From assembly GCA_045430345.1 (NCBI GenBank), contig JAILXT010000002.1:248001-312000 (forward strand): 64,000 nt of DNA. The letters run 5' to 3'. Made by a program: the position numbers and the translations under genes. The notes under the pieces are model-generated. The model was not told the DNA's origin. It saw only the letters and a program-made list of their open reading frames with translations, and made no database searches. Positions within the stretch are counted from its first letter, which is position 1. Each line of letters begins with the position of its first letter. The stretch comes from Agarilytica sp045430345. GTDB taxonomy: Bacteria > Pseudomonadota > Gammaproteobacteria > Pseudomonadales > Cellvibrionaceae. This document shows, in pieces, positions 27,015-36,201 of this stretch.

Positions 27015-28502
27015 TTAGTGCCCTGTAAACTGTGCCATTTTTTCTTTTAACGTTCGGCTCTCATCCGCGATTTCTGCAGAGTTTTTCGCAATGATTGCTG
27101 TATCCCCTGCAACTGTTTCTGAAAGGGAGTAGATAGCGGAAATAATACGACTCACTTCGTTTGCCACAGAACTCTGTTCGTTGGATGCGGTGGCGATTTG
27201 ATGGCTCATATCGTTGATAGTGGTTACGTTCTCCGTAATCGATGAAAGCGTATTTTCCATATGGCCAGAGGCATCGATAGTTTCTTGTACGGATTCGATG
27301 CTCGTGTTCATGGATATGTGAGCTTCGTCTGCGGCTTTTTGGAGCTGCGTAATAATCGATTCTATTTCTTCAGTGGAATTTTGTGTTTTTTGTGCGAGGG
27401 AGCGAACCTCATCGGCGACTACCGCGAACCCTCGTCCTTGCTCTCCGGCACGTGCAGCTTCAATGGCGGCATTCAGTGCGAGTAGGTTTGTTTGTTCTGC
27501 AATAGAACGAATCACTTCCATCACTGAGCCGATATTTTCGCTGCTTTGTTTTAATACTTGGATTTTATTTGCCGTCGCTTCTATTTGTCCGGTTAAGCGA
27601 TGAACGGTTTGTTGTGATGATGTCATCACACGCGAGCCTTCTTCCGCTGCGGTACTGGCTTCTTTTGTGCGTTTTGCGGTTTCACCTGCGGAGCGAGCCA
27701 CTTCTTCGGCGGACGCTGATAATTGGTTGAGAGCAGTGGCGACTTGCTCTATCTCTTTAAGTTGTTGATTGGTTGAATCGACGGTGTGATCTGTCGCTGC
27801 GGACATCGCACGCACATTTTCAGAGACATGGCCGGATGCATCAACCACATGAGTGACAATGTCGTGAATGTGACTGATTACGCGATTAAAATTGTCACTT
27901 AAGTGGCCGATTTCGCCGCTGCCACCTGAAGAAAGTCGTTTAGTTAGATTGCCGCCGCCTTCTGCTAAATCAGCAAGGGATTCGGAGACTGCTTTTAAGG
28001 GGGAAATCAGCATGAGCCGGCTGGCGACAAAAACGCAGGCAATGCTTCCTGCTAGCATAATAAATAGCGACACCAATGCAGAGTGTGATTGGCGAGTAAG
28101 TTGCTGTTCTAAAGGTTGTTCTGAAAAAACGATGCTGTAATGACCAACGGTTTTTCCTTCGCGCGTAATTTTCACTTTGTTTTTTTCGATCGTGTTTGCC
28201 GAACTATTGCTTTGCGTTGCCTTGCCTAATCGTTTGCCGCGGTGGTCGGTAATTTCGATCGTGTTGATTAAATCCGTCGCCGCGAGTGATGTTGCAATAT
28301 TCGCGACGTGAGGGGCATCGTAGGTAAATACTGGTTCACTTAAGGCGACATTTATGGTGCTCATTTTAACTTGGATCGCGGCATCAAACTTTTCGCGTTG
28401 CCATCCGGATGTCATGATGTTGTGTATCAAGTAGGCGATGCATGCGAGTACGATGAGCGTTGCGCTAACAAATGCAATTAATTTACTTGAAAGGGTATTC
28501 AT
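27015..28502 (-). CDS. Methyl-accepting chemotaxis protein
   Basis: The 495-residue receptor has a membrane segment at about 8-28, a periplasmic sensor of about 110 residues, and a second membrane segment at about 143-165. A HAMP domain and a signalling domain follow, with the invariant hairpin tip 'LLALNAAIEAARAGEQGRG'. The small sensor resembles a single-Cache or 4-helix type; the ligand is not evident. No C-terminal CheR/CheB pentapeptide is present (it ends in KMAQFTGH). It lies downstream of a GGDEF and a CheC-like gene on the same strand, 232 bp away. Confidence 0.92.
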   Translation of the reverse strand: MNTLSSKLIAFVSATLIVLACIAYLIHNIMTSGWQREKFDAAIQVKMSTINVALSEPVFTYDAPHVANIATSLAATDLINTIEITDHRGKRLGKATQSNSSANTIEKNKVKITREGKTVGHYSIVFSEQPLEQQLTRQSHSALVSLFIMLAGSIACVFVASRLMLISPLKAVSESLADLAEGGGNLTKRLSSGGSGEIGHLSDNFNRVISHIHDIVTHVVDASGHVSENVRAMSAATDHTVDSTNQQLKEIEQVATALNQLSASAEEVARSAGETAKRTKEASTAAEEGSRVMTSSQQTVHRLTGQIEATANKIQVLKQSSENIGSVMEVIRSIAEQTNLLALNAAIEAARAGEQGRGFAVVADEVRSLAQKTQNSTEEIESIITQLQKAADEAHISMNTSIESVQETIDASGHMENTLSSITENVTTINDMSHQIATASNEQSSVANEVSRIISAIYSLSETVAGDTAIIAKNSAEIADESRTLKEKMAQFTGH

Positions 28503-28734
28503 TGTGCCTGAACCTTTATCGTTGTCTTTTTGCAGCCGAATTTACTTTTCGAAAGCGAAGTTTTTCAGAATGCGAATCATGTTGATTGATCTATACGATA
28601 CGCAGTCACATTTGTGCGCTTTATTGTGCAATTAGAACGGATGAGGAAATAAGGTAAGCGAGAGGAGTAAATGGACTTCTGTGCAGGTACACCGTAAAAC
28701 AGCGTCGAATTATGTTCGACAAATACCCATGGGG

Positions 28735-29697
28735 TTATTCGCCGGTGTAAATGACAGAGTTATTACGGCCGTTATTTTTCGCTTGATACAAGCCTTTATC
28801 CGAACAGTCGATCCAATTGGTTCTATCTGTGATGCGATCGCTTAATTCGCAGATTCCAAGGCTAACGGTATATTGAAAGGTGAGGTCTTCATATTTCACC
28901 ACGTTGGCCTGAATAGCTTCGCGGATACGTTCCGCGACAATCAGCGCGCCGGCGGCATCGGTATCCACCAGAATAACAGTAAATTCTTCTCCTCCGTAGC
29001 GACCAGCGATATCGATATTACGTAAGCATTCTTTGAGTATGCGTGAGGCTTCTCGAATCGCTTCGTCACCCGCCGGATGACCGTAACCATCGTTGATCTT
29101 TTTAAAGTGGTCGATATCAAACATGACCAAAGAGGTTTTGTGACGATGCCGCGAAAAACGCTGAAACTCAGTTTCCAGTTCGCCTTCCCAGGTCTTGCGG
29201 TTGAGCAAGCCGGTGAGTCCATCGGTTCTGCTAAGTTGGCGCAGTTTTTCGTTCGCTTTTTGGCTTTGTATACGGTTAACCGCCACTTCCGTTACGTCAT
29301 ATACGATGAGACAGATATGTTCTACTTGCCCACGTGCGTCTTTTAACGGAATGATCGTACTGTTTTGGTACATGAATTCCGCGATACTGGTAATCGGACG
29401 ATAGTTTTTAAACTTGAAAAGGTAAGGGCGTTGCTCCCAGGTGGTGAAAGCTTGGTTGTGGAGTTCGAATACGGTTTGTACCTTGCGGCGAAACCAGGTT
29501 TCTGGGAGTTCGGGGAACGACGTGAAAATATTCTCGCCTAATACGACATCGGCGCCTTTCGCACTGTGGTTTTGCATAAAAGCGTTCCACAGCTGAACGT
29601 TGAAGTTGGCATCGAGAACAACCAAGCCGACATCGATATGCTGGAGCACATCCATTAACCAGTGAAAGTCGTCTAAAAATTTGTTGGCTTCGGTCAT
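28735..29697 (-). CDS. PAS-GGDEF diguanylate cyclase
   Basis: The 320-residue cytoplasmic protein has an N-terminal PAS domain (about 10-130) and a GGDEF domain (about 155-320). The catalytic motif is 'GRYGGEEF', and the inhibitory site RNID (RxxD) sits at the correct distance upstream, so it should be an active, feedback-inhibited cyclase. There are no membrane segments. A CheC-like gene ends 46 bp upstream, so the two are probably co-transcribed. The PAS domain may bind heme, flavin or another small ligand; no diagnostic residue is visible. Confidence 0.93.
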   Translation of the reverse strand: MTEANKFLDDFHWLMDVLQHIDVGLVVLDANFNVQLWNAFMQNHSAKGADVVLGENIFTSFPELPETWFRRKVQTVFELHNQAFTTWEQRPYLFKFKNYRPITSIAEFMYQNSTIIPLKDARGQVEHICLIVYDVTEVAVNRIQSQKANEKLRQLSRTDGLTGLLNRKTWEGELETEFQRFSRHRHKTSLVMFDIDHFKKINDGYGHPAGDEAIREASRILKECLRNIDIAGRYGGEEFTVILVDTDAAGALIVAERIREAIQANVVKYEDLTFQYTVSLGICELSDRITDRTNWIDCSDKGLYQAKNNGRNNSVIYTGE

Positions 29698-29743
29698 TTA
29701 AGTCGTTATCTCGCCGGTTACGGCGTCTGTGTGCTCTGTATCT

Positions 29744-30352
29744 CTAGGCGAGCAAGTAATCGAGCTTTTTGGCTAATAGGTCAAGCGAGTCACCGGTCAT
29801 GATGATAAGGAGATCGCACTGAACATTATAGCCTTCTAATTCATAGGAGATTTCGGTTACTAGGGCGCTCTCCCATTGCGCATTCTCCATCTGGAAAATC
29901 TCAGATACTTTTCTGTGTTGTCCGAGTACCGTTGGTGAGCCAAAGCTGAAATCCATATCGATTTGTTCAGCAATGCCCTTTAGGCACGCGCCAAAGAGCA
30001 CATTGGTGGTATCCATCAATAGCTCGCGCTCGGCTTGGTCGTCTAGCTTTTCATCGTAATTTAGAAGTTTGGCGAGATCCACGAAGCTGGTGTCGTTAAA
30101 CAGCAGCATGGCCTCTCCTGCGATGCCGCCGCCAATGAAACCTTGGCAGACGCCGGATACCGCCTCGTTTGCGTCGATTGCATGTAATGCCATGGCAATA
30201 TCTGCAGGCCGCATCACCTCAATATGAGGGATTGAGAGAATAACGAAGGTGTCTAATAGGCGTGCGAGTTTGTCACCCGCCTGCCCCATGGCGACGTTGG
30301 TGATCTCTTGCAAGGCGTCTCGATGCTCTTCGCTAATCTTGAGTAGTGACAT
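29744..30352 (-). CDS. CheC-like phosphatase of chemotaxis response regulators
   Basis: The 202-residue protein has two copies of the CheC/CheX active-site helix. The first, 'DALQEITN', matches (D/S)xxxExxN and is followed by a proline exactly 22 residues later. The second, 'ELLMDTTN', is a conservative variant (ExxxDxxN) with the same N-x22-P spacing. The duplication fits CheC rather than CheX. CheC proteins dephosphorylate CheY-P. No CheY, CheA or CheD gene is in the window, so the partner is elsewhere. It is upstream of the GGDEF gene and may regulate a response regulator linked to it. Confidence 0.8.
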   Translation of the reverse strand: MSLLKISEEHRDALQEITNVAMGQAGDKLARLLDTFVILSIPHIEVMRPADIAMALHAIDANEAVSGVCQGFIGGGIAGEAMLLFNDTSFVDLAKLLNYDEKLDDQAERELLMDTTNVLFGACLKGIAEQIDMDFSFGSPTVLGQHRKVSEIFQMENAQWESALVTEISYELEGYNVQCDLLIIMTGDSLDLLAKKLDYLLA

Positions 30353-30509
30353 TTTCGTTAATTTTTAGCGTGGTGTATTAACTATTCTAGCTAGCTGAGG
30401 ATAAAATGCCGGAAAATTTTATAAATCTCTCCATTTTGATTCCTTCTTGCACATTCGGTGACCTGATTAGCGCGGAAAGTATCGTTTTTGTGCCCAATGT
30501 AAGGTTTTG

Positions 30510-31157
30510 ATGATGAAAATTTGCACTATCCCAGTTACCCACTACCAGCAAAACTGTTCTTTGTTGTGGTGCGAGAAAACTAACGAGGCGGCATTTGTGG
30601 ATCCGGGAGGGGATATTGACCGTTTGATGGCCGCTGTCGAGCAATACGGCGTGACCGTAACCAAGATTTTGCTCACCCATGGTCATATGGATCACGTCGG
30701 TGGGACAGCCGAGCTTAGTAAGCGGCTTTCGGTGCCAGTTATAGGCCCCCATCGTGATGATGCGTTTTGGATCAATGATTTGAAGGGGCAGGCGCAGATG
30801 ATGGGTTTTCCGCCGTCTGAAGTATTCGAGCCGGATCAGTGGTTAAATGACGGTGATACCGTCACCGTTGGTGAGGCCACATTGACGGTGCATCATTGTC
30901 CAGGGCATACCCCGGGGCACGTCGTGTTCTACCAAAAAGATGTCGCCGTCGCCTTTGTGGGTGATGTGCTCTTTAAGGGCTCGATTGGACGAACCGATTT
31001 TCCGCGCGGTGACTATGACCAGCTTGTCACTTCGATTCGCACCAAGCTTTGGCCTTTGGGGGATAACGTGACCTTCATTCCTGGGCACGGGCCAACGTCG
31101 ACGTTTGGCGAAGAGCGCCGTGACAACGCCTTTGTCGCTGATAAGCGATTTGGTTAG
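30510..31157 (+). CDS. Metallo-beta-lactamase-fold hydrolase (YcbL/glyoxalase II-like)
   Basis: The protein of about 215 residues has the zinc-binding motif 'LTHGHMDHVGG' (HxHxDH), 'HCPGHTPGH', and the metal-bridging aspartate in 'AFVGDVLF'. 'SIGRTDFPRG' and the final 'FIPGHGP' match the YcbL type II glyoxalase-like hydrolases, which cleave thioesters such as S-lactoylglutathione. Its true substrate is unproven. Two ATG codons (30510, 30513) follow AAGG; either could start. DUF2750 follows after 65 bp. Confidence 0.9.
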   Translation: MMKICTIPVTHYQQNCSLLWCEKTNEAAFVDPGGDIDRLMAAVEQYGVTVTKILLTHGHMDHVGGTAELSKRLSVPVIGPHRDDAFWINDLKGQAQMMGFPPSEVFEPDQWLNDGDTVTVGEATLTVHHCPGHTPGHVVFYQKDVAVAFVGDVLFKGSIGRTDFPRGDYDQLVTSIRTKLWPLGDNVTFIPGHGPTSTFGEERRDNAFVADKRFG

Positions 31158-31222
31158 CGAATTTTGAACGTAGAGAGCGCAGCTCATAAGTGGGTGAGCA
31201 CAAATGAATTTGAGAGGCTGTG

Positions 31223-31615
31223 ATGAGCGAGACTGTTGGTGATTCCGTTGGTGATGAGTTAGATGCAATCTACGAAAGCTTTATTGTACAGGCGATCGAA
31301 GTGGGCTGTGTTTGGGGCTTAGAAGGCGAAGAGGGCTGGGCCTTGTGCCCGTCTTCCAATAATGATGCGATCGACACGATGCCGTTTTGGTCTGACCCGG
31401 ATGCGGCCAATGCAAAATGTCGAGATGAGTGGAGCCACTACAAGGCGGTGCCGATTTCGCTGGAAGAGCTGTTAGATGAATGGCTGCCCGGTATGCATGA
31501 AGACGTGCTGTTAGTGGGCATTGATTGGAATGAAGACCTCGAAGGCGAGGAGGTTGAGCCTTTGGACCTGCTTGAAGATATTGATAAAATGGCGGCGGCG
31601 ATGAGCGCTTCCTAG
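31223..31615 (+). CDS. DUF2750 family protein
   Basis: The acidic 130-residue protein has 'VWGLEGEEGWAL', 'DTMPFWSDPDAANA' and 'ISLEELLDEWLPGM', which are the recognisable features of DUF2750. No biochemical function is known for the family. GAGAGG at 31212-31217 favours the ATG at 31223. It may share a transcript with the upstream hydrolase and ends 26 bp from the convergent thioredoxin-like gene. Confidence 0.8.
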   Translation: MSETVGDSVGDELDAIYESFIVQAIEVGCVWGLEGEEGWALCPSSNNDAIDTMPFWSDPDAANAKCRDEWSHYKAVPISLEELLDEWLPGMHEDVLLVGIDWNEDLEGEEVEPLDLLEDIDKMAAAMSAS

Positions 31616-31641
31616 CACGCGGCCTTGTTTGGCTTCGAGCA

Positions 31642-32247
31642 TTAGTTCGATGTGGTTTGGGGGGGCATTAAGCTCTGCTTGATAGCCGCCATTACCTTTT
31701 TAGGTCGCTCTCCATTTTTGCGGCGATACAAAATCTCATTTTCGCCTCCGATAACGAATACAGCGGCAGTGCCCTTCACGCCATATTTACGAGCGATGGA
31801 CTCGGCTTTCACTGAAATGGGTAATGAGAGTGCGCGTTGTTTTACGTATGTTATCGGGTCGCTGTCCTCCCATATATTGAATGCCACAAAAGTGACGCCA
31901 GGTGAATTGGCGCTTTCTGGTTTCGTGGTGTTCCTCAGGTTTGTCTGAAGTTCATCTAGTAATGGTAGTAAGGCTTTACAGTGCCCGCACCACGTGGCCC
32001 AGAAAATCATTACGACGCGATTCCCCTTATCCAGCTCGTCATCCAAAGAGATGGTTTTACCGTCGATGGTTGAGGCCACCCAGTTGGGGGCGCTCGCAAA
32101 AATTGTATGGGATGAGAGCGAGGCGAAAATAAATACGAGCACAAGCCCTATGTGCCTGACGGCAGATAAAGCGCTTGGGCGAGTTTGTCTCTGGAGTGTT
32201 ATTGCCTTCGCCGGGGCGAAGCCGCGCAGAGTAGGAGTCGTTGTCAC
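31642..32247 (-). CDS. TlpA-like thioredoxin-fold protein
   Basis: The 201-residue protein has a hydrophobic segment at about 30-50, either a signal anchor or a signal peptide ('SSHTIFASA'). A periplasmic thioredoxin fold follows. The active site is 'WATWCGHCK' (CGHC). The position that normally carries the cis-proline reads 'VKGTAAVFVIG', with alanine in place of proline, so its redox behaviour may be unusual. It is divergent from parC across about 190 bp. Confidence 0.82.
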   Translation of the reverse strand: MTTTPTLRGFAPAKAITLQRQTRPSALSAVRHIGLVLVFIFASLSSHTIFASAPNWVASTIDGKTISLDDELDKGNRVVMIFWATWCGHCKALLPLLDELQTNLRNTTKPESANSPGVTFVAFNIWEDSDPITYVKQRALSLPISVKAESIARKYGVKGTAAVFVIGGENEILYRRKNGERPKKVMAAIKQSLMPPQTTSN

Positions 32248-32438
32248 TGATTGTTACCGTGTATTGTTGGGTTTTTCTGGGGGCCAACGGGAATATTAAC
32301 GCTATAAAACTGTAGATCGCGGGCGAGCGTGAGGGTTCCCTGTTACTCTAGCGCAAATGCACCAAAACATAACTTTGGTTGCTGCCTGAAACCTCATTTG
32401 ATATAACACCGCCGAAATTACCTTTAGCGAACGCTTTT

Positions 32439-34679
32439 ATGACAACGATTTATTCGCAAGACGCCGACGAGCAAATGCCGCTCAAAGAATTTACCGAGAA
32501 GGCATACCTGGAATATTCCATGTATGTGATCTTGGATCGTGCGCTGCCCAACGTGGGTGACGGGCTAAAGCCGGTGCAACGCCGCATTATTTATGCGATG
32601 AGTGAGCTCGGGTTAAAAGCGTCTGCCAAGTATAAAAAGTCAGCACGTACCGTCGGCGACGTTATTGGTAAGTTTCATCCCCATGGTGATGGAGCAGCCT
32701 ATGAAGCCATGGTGTTAATGGCGCAGCCCTTTTCGTACCGATACCCCTTGGTGGATGGTCAGGGTAACTGGGGTTCCCAGGATGACCCTAAATCCTTCGC
32801 CGCGATGCGTTATACCGAATCGCGCCTCAGCCGATTTACAGAGCTATTACTCACGGAACTTGCGCAAGGCACTGTTGAGTGGCAACCAAATTTTGATGGC
32901 ACCATGGAAGAGCCGCAAGTGTTGCCTGCTCGCGTGCCCACCGTTTTACTTAACGGTACCACCGGTATTGCGGTCGGTATGGCGACAGATGTGCCTTCGC
33001 ATAATTTAAAAGAAGTCGTCGATGCGACGATTCACTTATTGGATAACCCGCAGGCAACGGTTGAAGATCTGTGTGAATTTGTTCACGGCCCCGATATGCC
33101 AACCGAAGCGGAAATTATTACGCCCAAGGCAGAACTGCAAAACATCTATAAAAGTGGTCGTGGCAGTATGAAAATGCGCGCCGTGTGGCGAACAGAAGAT
33201 GGCGATATCATCATCTCTGCATTGCCTCACCAGGTTAGCGGCGCGAAAATTTTAGAACAAATCGCTGCGCAATTGCAGGCGAAAAAATTACCAATGGTGG
33301 CCGACCTTCGTGATGAATCTGATCATGAAAATCCGACCCGCTTGGTGATCGTGCCGAGATCAAATCGTGTTGACCTTGAAGAGTTGATGGGGCACTTATT
33401 TGCGTCTACTGACTTAGAAAGAAATTACCGCATCAATATGAACATGATTGGTATTGATGGTAAGCCCGCCGTGAAATCCCTATTGCAGATTCTCAGTGAG
33501 TGGTTGAGTTTCCGTATGGTGACGGTCCGTCGTCGCTTGCAGTATCGCCTTGATTGGGTGCTGGATCGTTTACACGTCTTAGATGGGCAAATGATCGCGT
33601 TTTTGAATATCGATGAAGTGATTCATATTATTCGGACCGAAGAGCATCCCAAAGAGAAACTAATGGAGCGCTTCCAGCTGAGTGAGCGCCAAGCTAATTT
33701 TATTCTCGATACACGCTTGCGTCAGTTAGCGCGTCTCGAAGAAATGAAAATCAAGGAAGAGCAAGACAAGTTAAATAAAGAAAAAGAAAATCTTGAATTG
33801 ACCTTGGGGTCTGCACGTCGTTTAAAAACCTTAATCAAAAAAGAACTTAACGAAGCCGTAAAAGATTTTGGTGATGAACGTCGGTCACCGATAGTGATTC
33901 GCGGTGAAGCTCAAGCATTTAGTGAGCAGGATTTGTTGTCTGTGGATCCTGTTACTGTCGTGCTTTCCGAAAAAGGATGGATCCGAGCAGCGAAAGGGCA
34001 TGATATAGATGCCGAAGGTTTGAATTATAAGTCGGGTGATGGTTATCGTTTTTCTGCCCGTGGTCGCACAAATCAAAATGCCATATTAATTGATTCTACC
34101 GGGCGCAGTTATTCCATGCCCGCCCATAACTTGCCCTCGGCACGGGGGCAGGGCGAACCGGTAACCGGTAAATTGAACCCGCCAAGTGGTGCGACGTTTG
34201 AAGGTTTGCTTATGGGGGATGATACCCAGCGAGTGTTGTTGGCCTCGGATGCAGGTTACGGGTTCGTTGCGAAGTTATCTGACTTGTCATCAAAAAATAA
34301 AGCAGGAAAAACAGCGCTTAATTTACCAAAAGGTGGTCGTGTACTAAATCCGGTATTGATACATGACGACCAGAAGTGGTTGGCAGCCGTCAGTAACGAA
34401 GGGCGTATGTTGGTTTTTCCTATTAGTGAACTACCCGAACTCGCAAGAGGGAAGGGCAATAAGATTATTAATATCCCATCTGCACGTGTGCTTTCACGAG
34501 AAGAATTTGTGGTGGCGATCAGTGTGATTTCTGAAGGGCAAGTGCTAAAAGTGCTTTCCGGTAAGCGTCATTTATCCTTGAAGTTTAAAGAACTTGAGCA
34601 CTATATGGGTGAGCGCGGTCGCCGAGGAAATAAGCTGCCAAGGGGATTTCAAAAAGTAGATCGTGTAGAAATTAGCTGA
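32439..34679 (+). CDS. parC: DNA topoisomerase IV subunit A ParC
   Basis: The 746-residue subunit decatenates chromosomes together with ParE. The catalytic tyrosine is Tyr125 in 'AAMRYTESRLS'. 'HPHGDGAAYEAMVLM' is the quinolone-determining region. The residue matching E. coli Ser80 is Gly85, while Glu89 matches Glu84. The C-terminal five-bladed propeller region (about 500-740) is typical of ParC rather than GyrA, and there is no GyrA box. The ATG at 32439 starts the conserved sequence; an upstream in-frame ATG at 32379 would add 20 non-conserved residues. parE is not adjacent. Confidence 0.95.
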   Translation: MTTIYSQDADEQMPLKEFTEKAYLEYSMYVILDRALPNVGDGLKPVQRRIIYAMSELGLKASAKYKKSARTVGDVIGKFHPHGDGAAYEAMVLMAQPFSYRYPLVDGQGNWGSQDDPKSFAAMRYTESRLSRFTELLLTELAQGTVEWQPNFDGTMEEPQVLPARVPTVLLNGTTGIAVGMATDVPSHNLKEVVDATIHLLDNPQATVEDLCEFVHGPDMPTEAEIITPKAELQNIYKSGRGSMKMRAVWRTEDGDIIISALPHQVSGAKILEQIAAQLQAKKLPMVADLRDESDHENPTRLVIVPRSNRVDLEELMGHLFASTDLERNYRINMNMIGIDGKPAVKSLLQILSEWLSFRMVTVRRRLQYRLDWVLDRLHVLDGQMIAFLNIDEVIHIIRTEEHPKEKLMERFQLSERQANFILDTRLRQLARLEEMKIKEEQDKLNKEKENLELTLGSARRLKTLIKKELNEAVKDFGDERRSPIVIRGEAQAFSEQDLLSVDPVTVVLSEKGWIRAAKGHDIDAEGLNYKSGDGYRFSARGRTNQNAILIDSTGRSYSMPAHNLPSARGQGEPVTGKLNPPSGATFEGLLMGDDTQRVLLASDAGYGFVAKLSDLSSKNKAGKTALNLPKGGRVLNPVLIHDDQKWLAAVSNEGRMLVFPISELPELARGKGNKIINIPSARVLSREEFVVAISVISEGQVLKVLSGKRHLSLKFKELEHYMGERGRRGNKLPRGFQKVDRVEIS

Positions 34680-34692
34680 TTTAGCTAAAAAA

Positions 34693-34725
34693 CGCACCGT
34701 GTGCTTGTTGCCAAAATACGGTGCG
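34693..34725 (+). terminator. Possible terminator hairpin after parC
   Basis: CGCACCGT and ACGGTGCG form an 8-bp stem with a 17-nt loop, 13 bp after the parC stop. There is no T run after it, so it is a weak candidate. Confidence 0.35.
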
Positions 34726-34929
34726 AACTCTTAAAAATAGCACTGTTTTTATTGAAACGCTCGTTTGATAATCGCCAAAAAATAGATATAAGCGATAAAA
34801 AGTGGAATTTGGTTCATAGTTCGACGTTTTTTTGGCGAGAAAACTTGAATCAACAATTCTGAAATGACAGAATCATCCAGTACTCCATGGTTATGTATAA
34901 CAAAGCAGTAGCATAATAAATGAGCGACT

Positions 34930-35199
34930 ATGATGAGCGATATGAGTTACAGGCGGCACGGTAGAACGGCCCTTCAGTGTGAAGTAACCTTAGAACATGA
35001 TGCAATTGGCGAAGTCGTTGCCGAAGCGAAAGATGTGTCTGAGACGGGCATATTAGTGAAGTGTAAAGATTTAGTGGGCAAGCTTGCTGTTGGCCAAGCG
35101 CTTAAAGCAAAAGTGTGCCGTAACGCTGAATGTACGCCTCCTTCAGAATTCAAGGTGGCTCGTCTTACTGACGATGGTGCTGCATTAACCTCTAGCTAA
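34930..35199 (+). CDS. PilZ domain protein (small)
   Basis: The 89-residue protein is a single PilZ domain. It has 'YRRHGR' (RxxxR) near the N-terminus and 'DVSETGILV' (DxSxxG), so both cyclic-di-GMP contact motifs are present. It is a candidate c-di-GMP receptor with no attached output domain. The gene stands alone between parC and a Bax-like gene. No strong ribosome-binding site is visible before the ATG at 34930 or the one three bases on. Confidence 0.8.
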   Translation: MMSDMSYRRHGRTALQCEVTLEHDAIGEVVAEAKDVSETGILVKCKDLVGKLAVGQALKAKVCRNAECTPPSEFKVARLTDDGAALTSS

Positions 35200-35329
35200 A
35201 ACCTCTCACTAAAGCGCCGACTTAAGACCCTTCCCGTTTGTATTTGATTATGTGTGCCGGGCATTCATTCTGGCGTTTTACTATTTATTTTTAATATGCT
35301 CCTTTTTCTTCCGTGACGCTTGGTTTGCG

Positions 35330-36130
35330 TTACCTTGTGCCTATTTGTCCATTAGGGTCGAGCGAATCTAGCTGGTTTATTTCGATCATTGATTGAATTT
35401 CATCGACGTATGCGTGGCCACGCTCGGAATAGCTGAGTAAACCCTCCGCGAGCAAGCTGCCGCTAGCGAGCATCCCCTCTTTTTCTGCTTGAGCGCGTAG
35501 CTGTCTGAGACCTTCGTATGCGGCGTGTGTGTTGATATTACGGATATAGGCTTTTACCGATTCCGCGGCGTTGTTGAATACTCGAACTTCGTGGCTGGAA
35601 TGAGCGCCGCGTTGACGGGGTACTAAGCCACAGCCTTTATTGAAACACCATTGCCCAAAAAAATTGTTGCCTTGTGTCGCGAAGCGCGAGGTGCCCCACG
35701 CCGATTCATTTGCAGCTTGCGCCAGCGCGAGGGAAACGGGAACTGCATTGGCGCGATCAAGAGTCTTTGCGAGCTGTTGGGCTTTGTCGTCCTGGGGTTT
35801 TATCTTATAACTCTCTGCATATTCATCGACAAGACGAATTTCATTCATGCTAAGTTTTCGATTGCGCAGTAGTTTGGAATAAATTGGTTTGAGTGTTTCA
35901 CGATGTTGCAAGATGCGCTGGTTTTCATCTGCGACAATAGGTGCGAAATAATTAAAGAAACGTTGTTTTTTTTCTTTAACATTCTTGATTACCGAAAAGT
36001 CTGGAGTGGGTCCGTAGCGTTTCTCGGCCACGACGGGCGTTCGGTGTGTGGGGTCGTGACTAATGACGAGGGTTAATGCAAGAAGTGCAAAAAGATAAAT
36101 ATTTAAAAAGATGCCAAGGGTGGTTTTCAC
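35330..36130 (-). CDS. Bax/FlgJ-like N-acetylglucosaminidase
   Basis: The 266-residue protein has an N-terminal hydrophobic segment (about 5-24, signal anchor) and a GH73-type glucosaminidase domain. The domain has 'LALAQAANESAWGTSRFA' carrying the catalytic glutamate, then 'GNNFFGQWCF' and 'NINTHAAYEGLR'. It is closer to Bax than to FlgJ because of its N-terminus and the absence of a rod-cap domain. It probably trims peptidoglycan in the periplasm. It stands alone on the minus strand. Confidence 0.85.
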   Translation of the reverse strand: MKTTLGIFLNIYLFALLALTLVISHDPTHRTPVVAEKRYGPTPDFSVIKNVKEKKQRFFNYFAPIVADENQRILQHRETLKPIYSKLLRNRKLSMNEIRLVDEYAESYKIKPQDDKAQQLAKTLDRANAVPVSLALAQAANESAWGTSRFATQGNNFFGQWCFNKGCGLVPRQRGAHSSHEVRVFNNAAESVKAYIRNINTHAAYEGLRQLRAQAEKEGMLASGSLLAEGLLSYSERGHAYVDEIQSMIEINQLDSLDPNGQIGTR

Positions 36131-36201
36131 AAGCGCGTTCCTGCCGAATAATTTCTGTCACTACTGATCTGGTGTGTGTCCAGATATGAACATATTTATA
36201 T

